This document shows, one piece after another, positions 25,402 to 32,939 of a stretch of DNA of 40,631 nt; the first letter of the stretch is position 1; the number at the start of each line of letters is the position of its first letter. Source of the DNA: Chloroflexi bacterium CFX6 (GTDB lineage: Bacteria; Chloroflexota; Anaerolineae; Anaerolineales; Villigracilaceae); assembly GCA_030263595.1 (NCBI GenBank), contig SZPG01000015.1, positions 1 through 40,631 of the forward strand. The letters run 5' to 3'. The translations under genes were made by a program, and so were the position numbers. Below the pieces are notes generated by a model, which saw nothing but the letters and a program-made list of their open reading frames with translations, did not search any database and had not been told where the DNA came from.

Positions 25402-27279
25402 ATGAAATTACGGATCGCAATTCTAATTCTGCTCGCCGCCTTCCTCTCCGCGTGTAACATGTCGCTTGCTGAGGACGTCACGCCGCCGCCCGGCTACGTT
25501 CCTCCGACGCCGATGCCAACGCTCGCGCTGGCGCCCCCGCAAACGCCGAACGTCGCCAACGGGGAGGCGATCTATTTCGAGAAGTGCGCGCCGTGTCACG
25601 GTGAAACGGGCTTGGGGGACGGTCCGCAGGGCATTCAATTGGGCGTCACCGTTCCCGCCTTCGCGCTCCCGGAGATCGCCCGCCCGGCTTCGCCTGCGGC
25701 ATGGTACACCGTCGTCACGCGCGGCCGGATGGATCGCTTCATGCCCCCCTTCACCAGCCTCACCGACCAGGAACGCTGGGACGTGGTCGCTTACATTACG
25801 ACCCTGCACACCTCCGAGGAGGAAATTCAAAGAGGAAAAGAACTCTTCGAAGAGGCATGTCCCGATTGTTCCACAGACTATTTCAAGGATCAGGATCGAA
25901 TGTCTGCGCTCAGCACGGTGGCGTTGGCGCGCATCGTGCGGCTTGGCAACGAAGAGATCCCCGCGTTCGGGGAAAATCTTTCGGACGAGGACATGTGGGC
26001 AGTGGCGGAATACCTACGCTCGCTGACCTACGACTCCCAGCCTCTCACGGCTCAGACCCAGCCGACGCCTGTTCCCGCCACCCGGACTCCCGCCGCGTCC
26101 GACGCGGGAACGCCCTCGGAGGCGGAGCAGGCTCAAGTCACGGATGAAGCGACGCCGGTTCTCGTTCAAGGCTTCGGGAGCGTAAGCGGATCCATCGAAA
26201 ACAAAACAGGCAGCGACCTTCCCTCCGATCTGACGATCACTCTGCGCGGCTTCGAACACGATTTTGCAAATCCCAACGCAGGCACGCAGGAAGTCCTGAC
26301 CCTGAGCGGCTCGGTGAATTCGGACGGCACGTTCGCGTTCGAGAACGTCGAGATGCCCGAAAACCGCATCTTCCTGGCGGAGGCGAATTACAAGGGAGTC
26401 GAGATCGGCTCCGGTTTCGTGATCGTGGAAGCCGGGCAGACCTCCATCACCCTGCCGCCGCTGGCGCTTTACGACGTGACGGACGACACATCCATGTTGA
26501 CCGTTGACGAACTGGACATTTTCTTTTCCGCGCAAAACGAAGGGACGTACGATGTCCTTGCGTTATACACCTTCCGCAACGCGAGCGGGAGGATCGTCTC
26601 GGTTTCGATGGGGACCGCGCAGGAGATCCCCTTCCTGAAATTCCCCGAAGGCGCGCAGGGCCTCGGCTATGAAGCCGTGCAGGACAGCGCCCGCTTCATC
26701 AGCACGGACGATGGGTTTGCGATGGCGCCCAACGAACAGTCGTATGGCATTCTCGCTTATTCGTCCCTCGCGCGGCAAAAGGAGACGCAATTCTCCCAGC
26801 CGTTGGTCCTGCCCGTTTCGCTGGCGCGCATCTTTGTGCCGGACGGCATGAAGGTGGAGGGAAGCGGGATCGCGCCGGAGGGAGCGCAGAGCATCCAGGG
26901 TCTCACCTATCAAACCTATTCCGCCGCCGGTTTGAACGCGGGCGAAAAATTGACCTTTACCGTCTCCGGCTCGCCCAACGACGCGGCGTCCGACGCAAAT
27001 ACGTCCACATCCAGCAACACGCTGTTGATCGGCGCGGGCGGACTTGGCGTTGCGCTCATCCTTGCCGGAGCGTGGATATATCTGCGCGACCGCAGGCAGA
27101 CCGATGAGGAAGACGAAGAGGAGGAAGAGGAGGAAGAGGAGGAAGAGTTCGAATCCTCCGAGGACGTGATGGACGCGATCATCGCCCTCGACGACTTGTA
27201 CCGCGCGAAGAAGATCCCGGAGGAAGCCTATCAAAAACGCCGCGCGGAATTGAAGGATGTTTTGAAGGAAATGATGTAG
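25402..27279 (+). CDS. Cytochrome c lipoprotein with large beta domain and acidic tail
   Basis: 625 residues from ATG 25402, where a lipobox (LSAC, C18) starts at the right distance; the frame is open upstream. A cytochrome c domain follows with C62-x-x-C65-H66 and probable axial M114 (RFMPPF). A second cytochrome-like half (about 143-210) has C153-P-D-C156-S157, so the heme-ligating His is lost. Then come a linker, a beta-sandwich-like region (about 255-560), a membrane helix (near LLIGAGGLGVALILAGAW), a run of glutamates, and a C-terminal helix with KKIPEEAY. It is presumably a substrate of the surrounding ccm genes, passing electrons at the outer face of the membrane. Confidence 0.85.
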   Translation: MKLRIAILILLAAFLSACNMSLAEDVTPPPGYVPPTPMPTLALAPPQTPNVANGEAIYFEKCAPCHGETGLGDGPQGIQLGVTVPAFALPEIARPASPAAWYTVVTRGRMDRFMPPFTSLTDQERWDVVAYITTLHTSEEEIQRGKELFEEACPDCSTDYFKDQDRMSALSTVALARIVRLGNEEIPAFGENLSDEDMWAVAEYLRSLTYDSQPLTAQTQPTPVPATRTPAASDAGTPSEAEQAQVTDEATPVLVQGFGSVSGSIENKTGSDLPSDLTITLRGFEHDFANPNAGTQEVLTLSGSVNSDGTFAFENVEMPENRIFLAEANYKGVEIGSGFVIVEAGQTSITLPPLALYDVTDDTSMLTVDELDIFFSAQNEGTYDVLALYTFRNASGRIVSVSMGTAQEIPFLKFPEGAQGLGYEAVQDSARFISTDDGFAMAPNEQSYGILAYSSLARQKETQFSQPLVLPVSLARIFVPDGMKVEGSGIAPEGAQSIQGLTYQTYSAAGLNAGEKLTFTVSGSPNDAASDANTSTSSNTLLIGAGGLGVALILAGAWIYLRDRRQTDEEDEEEEEEEEEEEFESSEDVMDAIIALDDLYRAKKIPEEAYQKRRAELKDVLKEMM

Positions 27280-27339
27280 TGGTGCGTGTTACGGAGTACG
27301 CAACATGAAGTGCGCCATGCGGGTCGCGCAGGGTAACGC

Positions 27340-28038
27340 ATGATTCGAGTCAGGAAATTGGTAAAGCGTTTCGGGTTGAAGACCGTTTTGCGCGGGTTGG
27401 ATTTCGAAGTCCAGCCCGGCGAGTTCGTCGCGCTGCTCGGTCCCAACGGCGCGGGCAAGACGACCTTCCTGCGCATCCTCGCTTCGTTGTCGCGCCCGTC
27501 CCTGGGCGACGTGACGGTGGCTGGGCATCGTTTGCCGGGTGAAGCCGCAGCGGTCCGCGCGCGACTTGGGGTGGTATCCCACCTGCCTTTGCTGTATGGC
27601 GATCTGACCGCCGAGGAGAATCTCCGCTTCTACGCGCGCATGTATAACATCACAGATCACGAAACCCGCATGACCGAAGTCCTCGAAATGGTCGGTCTCG
27701 AGAACCGCCGCCGCGATCTCGTTCGCACGTACTCGCGCGGCATGCAGCAACGTCTCGCCATCGGGCGCGCCGTCCTCCACGACCCGGACGTGATCCTCTT
27801 CGACGAACCCTACACCGGTCTCGACCAGGACGCCTCCTCCATGCTGGATGAGGTGTTGAAGACCGTCGCCGCGGAAGGACGCACGGTTGTGATGACCTCG
27901 CACGACCTCGCCCGGGCGGAGGACCTCGCCACCCGTTTCGACATTCTCTCGCGCGGCGTCATCGCCGCGTCCGCAACGCGCAAACAGTTACGCAGGAGCA
28001 ACCTGCTTTCCTTCTACAAAGAGGCATTGGCGGGATGA
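27340..28038 (+). CDS. ccmA: Heme exporter/CcmABCD ATPase CcmA
   Basis: A 232-residue ABC ATPase. Walker A is GPNGAGKT (34-41), the signature YSRGMQQR (131-138) and Walker B VILFDEP (151-157), with the H-loop in TSHD. With CcmB and CcmC it releases holo-CcmE. It starts 60 nt after the cytochrome gene and ends one nucleotide before ccmB, which supports the assignment. Confidence 0.93.
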   Translation: MIRVRKLVKRFGLKTVLRGLDFEVQPGEFVALLGPNGAGKTTFLRILASLSRPSLGDVTVAGHRLPGEAAAVRARLGVVSHLPLLYGDLTAEENLRFYARMYNITDHETRMTEVLEMVGLENRRRDLVRTYSRGMQQRLAIGRAVLHDPDVILFDEPYTGLDQDASSMLDEVLKTVAAEGRTVVMTSHDLARAEDLATRFDILSRGVIAASATRKQLRRSNLLSFYKEALAG

Positions 28039-28039
28039 G

Positions 28040-28747
28040 ATGACCGAAGGACGAACAACGTCGCAGCCGCCGAAAGGCAGCTTCCTCAAAGCCGTTTCCG
28101 CCGTCGTCTGGAAGGACCTGCAAGCGGAGTTCCGCTCGCGCGAACTTTTCACCGCCATGCTGGTCTTCTCCCTGCTCATCATCCTCATCTTCAACTTTGC
28201 GCTCGACCTGGACATCCAGACGCGCCGATCCGTAACGGCGGGCGTGCTTTGGGCGACCTTCACCTTTGCGGGAACGATCGGTCTCAACCGCTCGATGGCA
28301 ATCGAAAAGGATCGCGGCTGCCTGGACGGTCTCCTGCTTGCGCCGGTGGATCGCTCCGCCATTTACTTCGGCAAGGTCGTCAGCAACCTGATGTTCATGC
28401 TGATCGTGGAGGCGATCGTCCTGCCGGTCTACAGCATTCTTTACAACATGAATCTGTTCCAGCCCGGTTTGCTGGGTGTCATCCTGCTCGGCTCGATCGG
28501 ATACGTCGCCGTCGGCACGCTGCTTTCCGCCATGTCCGTGCAGACGCGGACGCGCGACATCCTGCTGCCCATCCTGCTCTTTCCGGTGGTGATCCCGGTG
28601 GTGATCGCCGCCGTGCAAGCCAGCAACGGTATATTGACCGGCGCGGAATCGAGCGGGATCACGCCCTGGATCAACCTGCTCCTCGCGTACGACGTCATCT
28701 TCATCGCCGTCGCCTACATGTTGTTCGATTACGTTGTGGAGGAATGA
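28040..28747 (+). CDS. ccmB: Heme exporter permease CcmB
   Basis: A 235-residue membrane protein with about six hydrophobic segments and the CcmB-type N-terminus, VWKDLQAEFRSRE. The motif TFAGTIGLNRS and the loop KDRGCLDGLLLAPVDRS (near 93-109) are typical. It forms the membrane part of the CcmAB complex. The ATG follows the ccmA stop by one nucleotide. A terminator lies downstream, before ccmC. Confidence 0.92.
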   Translation: MTEGRTTSQPPKGSFLKAVSAVVWKDLQAEFRSRELFTAMLVFSLLIILIFNFALDLDIQTRRSVTAGVLWATFTFAGTIGLNRSMAIEKDRGCLDGLLLAPVDRSAIYFGKVVSNLMFMLIVEAIVLPVYSILYNMNLFQPGLLGVILLGSIGYVAVGTLLSAMSVQTRTRDILLPILLFPVVIPVVIAAVQASNGILTGAESSGITPWINLLLAYDVIFIAVAYMLFDYVVEE

Positions 28748-28774
28748 AATCACCACTCCCTACCGGCGCGTGAT

Positions 28775-28797
28775 CGGCGTTCTCGAACGCCGGTTTT
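28775..28797 (+). terminator. Intrinsic terminator between ccmB and ccmC
   Basis: CGGCGTT-CTCG-AACGCCG forms a perfect 7-bp stem with a 4-nt loop, followed by GTTTT. It lies 28 nt after ccmB within a 129-nt gap, so ccmCD may be less expressed or have its own start. An AT-rich patch with TATGAT (28856-28861) is a weak promoter candidate. Confidence 0.65.
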
Positions 28798-28876
28798 ATG
28801 CGCCGGGCGAAGAGCGCACGCTGTGCAGTACGCCGAAATTTTACGATTTGCTGATTATGATAAAAAAGGAGTCAAG

Positions 28877-29578
28877 ATGCAACAAAAACCTGTCGCCTTG
28901 AAAGCCCTCGATGTCGTCTCCGTCATTTTGCTGGGCATATCCGTCTATCTCGCCCTCCTCTGGGCGCCGACCGAAGCCTCCATGGGCGCCGTCCAGCGCG
29001 TGTTCTACATCCACGTCGCCACAGCCTGGGTGGGCATGTTGGGATTCATTGCCGCCATCATCCCGGCGGTCGTCTATCTTCGCACTCAAAACCTGAAATG
29101 GGACCGCGTCGAGGTCGCCGCCATCGAGATCAGCGTGGTGTTCTTCTTCCTCGCCATCGTGCTGGGTTCCATTTGGGCGCGCCCCGCCTGGAATACCTGG
29201 TGGAAATGGGAACCGCGTCTCACCACCGCCGCCATCACCGAACTGCTCTACATCGCCTACTTCATGCTCCGCCAGGGCATTGACGACCCCGACCGGCGGG
29301 CGCGCTTCGGCGCGGTGTACACGCTGGTCGCGGCGGTCAGCGTCCCCATCACCTTCATGTCCATCCGCTGGATTGACCGCACGCTTCACCCGGTGGTGAT
29401 CGGCGGCTCCAATCCCAGCGCGGAAGGAGCCTTCGCCATGACCGCCGATATGCGCGTCGCCTTCTTCTTCGCCCTGTTCACCTTCACGGTCATTTTCATT
29501 GACCTGTTCTGGAATCGCATCCGCCTCGGCGACCTGCAGGACAAGGTCGAACAACTCAAACTAAAACTCAGCAGTTGA
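28877..29578 (+). CDS. ccmC: Heme handling protein CcmC
   Basis: A 233-residue protein with six predicted membrane segments. The WWD-type motif reads WNTWWKWEPR (105-114); E112 stands where most CcmC have Asp. Conserved heme-ligand histidines are H46 (YIHVATAW) and H171 (TLHPVV). CcmC presents heme to CcmE. The start is ATG 28877 with AAAGGAG 6 nt upstream, rather than the in-frame ATG 54 nt before. The C-terminus has a short coiled tail (LQDKVEQLKLKL). Confidence 0.94.
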   Translation: MQQKPVALKALDVVSVILLGISVYLALLWAPTEASMGAVQRVFYIHVATAWVGMLGFIAAIIPAVVYLRTQNLKWDRVEVAAIEISVVFFFLAIVLGSIWARPAWNTWWKWEPRLTTAAITELLYIAYFMLRQGIDDPDRRARFGAVYTLVAAVSVPITFMSIRWIDRTLHPVVIGGSNPSAEGAFAMTADMRVAFFFALFTFTVIFIDLFWNRIRLGDLQDKVEQLKLKLSS

Positions 29579-29594
29579 CACTTCAGGAGACAAC

Positions 29595-29816
29595 ATGTTC
29601 CTTCAAGAATCCGTCCCCGATACTTCACGATACATGATCATGGGCTATACGATCTCGTTCGTCGTCATGGCGTTGTACGTGTTCAGCCTCTACATCCGCA
29701 ACCGCAACCTGAACCGGGACCTGACAACACTCGAAGAGTTGGGCAAACCCGACCCCGCCAAAGAGACCGCGCCAAAGGCTGCGAAATCTGTAACCAACAG
29801 GTCGGGAAAAAAGTAA
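29595..29816 (+). CDS. ccmD: CcmD-like small membrane protein
   Basis: A 73-residue protein with one membrane helix (about 12-34) followed by the basic stretch YIRNRNLNRDL, as in CcmD, the small subunit that stabilises the CcmABC-CcmE complex. AGGAGA precedes the ATG. CcmD is poorly conserved, so the call rests on size, topology and the position right after ccmC. A terminator follows. Confidence 0.8.
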   Translation: MFLQESVPDTSRYMIMGYTISFVVMALYVFSLYIRNRNLNRDLTTLEELGKPDPAKETAPKAAKSVTNRSGKK

Positions 29817-29828
29817 ACACACGAAACG

Positions 29829-29862
29829 AAGAGTCCGCTATAATTCGAACGGGCTCTTTTTT
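29829..29862 (+). terminator. Intrinsic terminator of the ccm operon
   Basis: AAGAGTCCG (29829-29837) pairs with CGGGCTCTT (29850-29858) in a 9-bp stem with one U-G pair, ending in a run of six T. The loop contains TATAAT (29839-29844), which could double as the -10 box of the next gene. Confidence 0.75.
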
Positions 29863-29864
29863 GA

Positions 29865-31511
29865 ATGAGAAAAGGCGACGGGACTCAGGTTCGGCGGAGG
29901 AAGAGGCTCTTGATGCTGAGCCTGCTCCTCGTTCTCGCGGGAAGCGTTTTCGCGTCCTCCTCACCCGGGTCTGCCGCGCCGTCCCAAGCCCCTCCCGGCC
30001 CCGACCGTTACGCCGTCACCACCGTGGACTACACCAGGTATTTCTGGTGGCTGGTGCGCTGGGGCGAGGACGACGTGGAATGTCACATCGAGGTGGATCA
30101 CGAAGGCATGCCCACGCCGGGGGACATTTACGTGGATTGCGGCGAGGACATCTACGAAGAATGGGTCACGCAACAACCGTGCCGCGAATTCGACGTGAAT
30201 CTTTGCAAAGGCTTTTACGTGGTGCTGATTGACAAACAGCCCGCGCAAAAACAGATCTCCACCAAATTGCAGGCGCCCATCGTCCAGGTGTCCCTCGAAA
30301 ATTGCAATCCGGTTTACACGTCCTCCACGAGCATTTGCGAGTCCGAGCCGATCCTCGTGTTGACCGGCGTCGAACCTTTGCCGGAATATTCGATCACCGG
30401 CATCGAAGGATTGTACGGCGGGCAACCCTTCACCTGTGGGTCCCCCTGCCGTTTGAAATTGCCGGTGACCGGCGAAGAAATGTTCACGCTTCAGTTTTGG
30501 GCATATTCCAGTTACGGGGATAGCAGTGAAGCGTTCGAAGCGCAGATCCGCGTGGCAATGACGGATCAGGGCAACCCGGACCAGCCAACCTACTGGTTCG
30601 TGGATGTATTGAGCAGTCAATGGACGGGTGTGCCGGTTGCCACCTGTGTGGAGGCGTGGGGCGTCCTGCCTCCCGTCGGCGGACCGCCCGAATGGTTAAG
30701 CACGCCCACGCAAAGCGAAACGCTCGGCACACAGATTCCCTATAACTATCTCGCCGCGAACCTGATACAAAGCGGCGTGGTGGACGCCAGCCCATGTCCC
30801 GATAGCGGGCTGTTGCCGGATGGCGGCGCCTCCGCCTGCGGAATGGAAATTGCGCGTCCGGCGGTCAACGACTGGCAGAATCAGTTCGACGAGATCATCC
30901 TGAACGCGGCAAAGGAAACGGGCGTGCCGGCGCATTTGTTGAAAAACCTTTTTGCCATCGAAAGCCAGTTTTGGCCCGGCAATAGCGTGAAGAACGACAT
31001 CGGGCTGGGTCAATTGACCGAGCAGGGCGCGGATACGGCGTTGATGTGGAACCCGCCGTTCTTCAAACAGTTCTGCCCGCTGGTCATGGATTCGGAAAGA
31101 TGCGGCAAGGGGTATTTGTACATGGGCGAGGAGAACCGGTCGTATCTGCGGCTGGCGTTGATCCATGCGGTCAACGCGACCTGCGAGAACTGCCCGCTGG
31201 GGATTGACCTGGAACGCGCGGGGTTCAGCATCGCCGTATTTGCGCGAACGCTGATGGCAAATTGCGAACAGACTTCCCAGGTGGTCTGGAACTACAACGG
31301 CCGGAAGACGCCCGGTCAACTGGGCATTTCCTATGAGGATATGTGGAAATTTACGCTGGTGAATTACAACGCCGGGGGCGGATGTCTGGCGGATGCCTTC
31401 GAAAGCGCCAGTGAGAAAAAAGAGCCGCTTACCTTCGATGGCATTTCACCCTACCTCGCGCCTGCCTGTCAGGGGGCAATAGAGTACGTGAACCAGATCA
31501 GCAACAGATAA
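29865..31511 (+). CDS. Secreted cysteine-rich protein with lysozyme/transglycosylase-like domain
   Basis: A 548-residue protein with a signal peptide that has a basic start (RRRKR) and a hydrophobic core LMLSLLLVLAGSVFA. An unrecognised cysteine-rich domain (about 50-290) precedes a C-terminal lytic-transglycosylase-like region. There, AIESQFWP has candidate catalytic E366, followed by DIGLGQLTEQGA, like the ES...GLMQ motif of SLT enzymes. It could cut peptidoglycan or related polymers. The ATG at 29865 has no ribosome binding site; a second ATG at 29913 has GAGG upstream but loses the basic N-region. The many cysteines suggest extracellular disulfides. Confidence 0.75.
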   Translation: MRKGDGTQVRRRKRLLMLSLLLVLAGSVFASSSPGSAAPSQAPPGPDRYAVTTVDYTRYFWWLVRWGEDDVECHIEVDHEGMPTPGDIYVDCGEDIYEEWVTQQPCREFDVNLCKGFYVVLIDKQPAQKQISTKLQAPIVQVSLENCNPVYTSSTSICESEPILVLTGVEPLPEYSITGIEGLYGGQPFTCGSPCRLKLPVTGEEMFTLQFWAYSSYGDSSEAFEAQIRVAMTDQGNPDQPTYWFVDVLSSQWTGVPVATCVEAWGVLPPVGGPPEWLSTPTQSETLGTQIPYNYLAANLIQSGVVDASPCPDSGLLPDGGASACGMEIARPAVNDWQNQFDEIILNAAKETGVPAHLLKNLFAIESQFWPGNSVKNDIGLGQLTEQGADTALMWNPPFFKQFCPLVMDSERCGKGYLYMGEENRSYLRLALIHAVNATCENCPLGIDLERAGFSIAVFARTLMANCEQTSQVVWNYNGRKTPGQLGISYEDMWKFTLVNYNAGGGCLADAFESASEKKEPLTFDGISPYLAPACQGAIEYVNQISNR

Positions 31512-31688
31512 CATTCGCCAGCAAGACTGGCTGAATCCAAAGAGTGTGGAATCAGGGAGCCTTGCTCCAAAAGTGGACGCGACCCAACTGGCGAATCTTC
31601 AAGCCTTCTTCGCCAACCTAGGTGGCGGCATGAACGCCTGGGTCGGGGCTGAACTTCCCGTGTCCACTGCCGGATAGCCATGCTCCAC
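31512..31688 (+). other. Non-genic stretch after the transglycosylase-like gene
   Basis: This is the first half of a 334-nt gap before the LysR gene. It stays open in the +1 frame relative to the upstream gene until TAG at 31675-31677, giving a protein-like reading without a start near its beginning. The 9-mer ATTCGCCAG (31513-31521) recurs inverted as CTGGCGAAT at 31588-31596. A local hairpin GCCAG/CTGGC lies at 31517-31531. No RNA family is recognised. Confidence 0.4.
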
Positions 31689-31721
31689 AAACTGCCCACG
31701 GAATCCCCTGTGGGCAGTTTT
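31689..31721 (+). terminator. Strong intrinsic terminator
   Basis: An 11-bp perfect stem, AAACTGCCCAC (31689-31699) with GTGGGCAGTTT (31710-31720), continues into a short T run. It lies 178 nt after the transglycosylase-like gene and insulates it from the LysR gene. The A/T symmetry could also let it act on the other strand. The remaining 124 nt before LysR show nothing recognisable. Confidence 0.75.
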
Positions 31722-31845
31722 CGTATAGGGTGTTCACCCCATGCTGTCACGCGTAAGTGCGGACTTTGTTCACTGGTCATAAAAACGGCAACCCCTTATT
31801 CTTAGGACAGAAAAGCATCAGCGTTTCTTATCATGGAGCGAAAGA

Positions 31846-32793
31846 ATGGTCGAACTTTCCAATTTACGCGTATTTCTCGTGGCGGCGGAGGAATTGAACT
31901 TTAGTAAAGCCGCCAGACGACTGCACATGTCGCAGTCGGCGGTCAGCCAGAACATCCAGGCGATGGAACGGGCTTTCAACACGGAACTATTCATCCGCGG
32001 CGGGCGTTCGGTTGGATTGAGCGAAGCGGGGCAGACAATCCTGCCGATGGTACGCGAAGTCCTGCTTGCGGCGCGGCTGCTGGAAGACAGCCTGCAGGAA
32101 ATTCATAACCAGATCGGCGGAGACTTGCTGATCGGTTGTTCCACCTCCGCCGGCCGGTATCTGTTACCGATATTGCTCTCGGAATTCAGGCAGGATTACC
32201 CGGCAGTGTGTCCGCGCGTAAAAGTGATGAGCCGCGACCTGGTTGTGGAAAGGTTGATCGCCCGAATCATCCCGATCGGAGTCGCCAGCAAATTGATCGA
32301 GCATCGCGAAATCGAGTCAGTGCCGTTGTTCGAGGACCGCATCCTCCTCATCGTTCCCGCCCATCACCCGTGGGCGAACTACGGACATGCCCTGCCATCG
32401 GACCTGGTGGATCAGCCGCTCATCAAATGCGATGAAACCTCCGGCACCTGCGAAACCGTATTGGAGGGATTGAAACATCACCAGATCACAGCGGACAGCC
32501 TCAACGTGGCAATGGAACTCGGAAGCCTGGAAGCGGTGGAAATGGCGGTCGAGCGCGGCGTGGGCATCGCCTTCGTTTCCGAAATGATCGCGGCTCGAGG
32601 GCTTGCGCTGGGGCGCGTCAAAAAAGTGGAGGTCGAGGGATTGGACCTCCGCCGGAAGATCTACATGGCGCGGCACATCGGCCTCCCGTTCACGCGCGCC
32701 CAATCCCTGTTCTGGGAGTTCGCCAAATCCCAATACGACAAGATCAATAACGAGATATGGGAAAGCCTCGTGAATTTCGAAACCGCCGCCTGA
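31846..32793 (+). CDS. LysR-family transcriptional regulator
   Basis: A 315-residue LysR-type regulator. The N-terminal winged helix (about 1-65) carries the helix-turn-helix NFSKAARRLHMSQSAVSQNIQAME (as part of residues 18-42), and the effector-binding fold follows (about 92-300). GGAG lies 7 nt before the ATG. It is co-directional with the Fe-S oxidoreductase gene, 146 nt upstream of it, but a promoter-like sequence lies between. The effector is unknown; control of the downstream respiratory genes is possible. Confidence 0.93.
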   Translation: MVELSNLRVFLVAAEELNFSKAARRLHMSQSAVSQNIQAMERAFNTELFIRGGRSVGLSEAGQTILPMVREVLLAARLLEDSLQEIHNQIGGDLLIGCSTSAGRYLLPILLSEFRQDYPAVCPRVKVMSRDLVVERLIARIIPIGVASKLIEHREIESVPLFEDRILLIVPAHHPWANYGHALPSDLVDQPLIKCDETSGTCETVLEGLKHHQITADSLNVAMELGSLEAVEMAVERGVGIAFVSEMIAARGLALGRVKKVEVEGLDLRRKIYMARHIGLPFTRAQSLFWEFAKSQYDKINNEIWESLVNFETAA

Positions 32794-32795
32794 AG

Positions 32796-32825
32796 TTGTA
32801 CCCTGCTGGAATAATATGCTACACT
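32796..32825 (+). promoter_or_regulatory. Possible promoter of the Fe-S oxidoreductase gene
   Basis: TTGTAC (32796-32801), an 18-nt spacer and TACACT (32820-32825) form a reasonable sigma-70-like pair directly after the LysR stop. Initiation would give a leader of about 105 nt containing the hairpin at 32835-32862. Confidence 0.4.
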
Positions 32826-32834
32826 TGGGGGAAA

Positions 32835-32862
32835 GCGTCCCTGTGAAATCCCACCGGGACGC
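32835..32862 (+). other. Stable hairpin in the leader of the Fe-S oxidoreductase gene
   Basis: GCGTCCC (32835-32841) pairs with GGGACGC (32856-32862); within the loop GTG and CAC can extend the stem across one mismatch. There is no T tract, so it is more likely a leader element than a terminator. It lies about 75 nt before the start codon. Confidence 0.5.
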
Positions 32863-32939
32863 GCAAAATATCCCACTCAAGACGGAGCAGACCCCGAACC
32901 AGGGCTCATGCTTCGATTCTTTTCAATTCAGGAGGAACC

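Noticed and set aside
27110..27150. Purine-rich repeat as a possible regulatory tract
   Set aside because: It simply encodes the acidic Glu run of the cytochrome lipoprotein between its membrane helix and its C-terminal helix.
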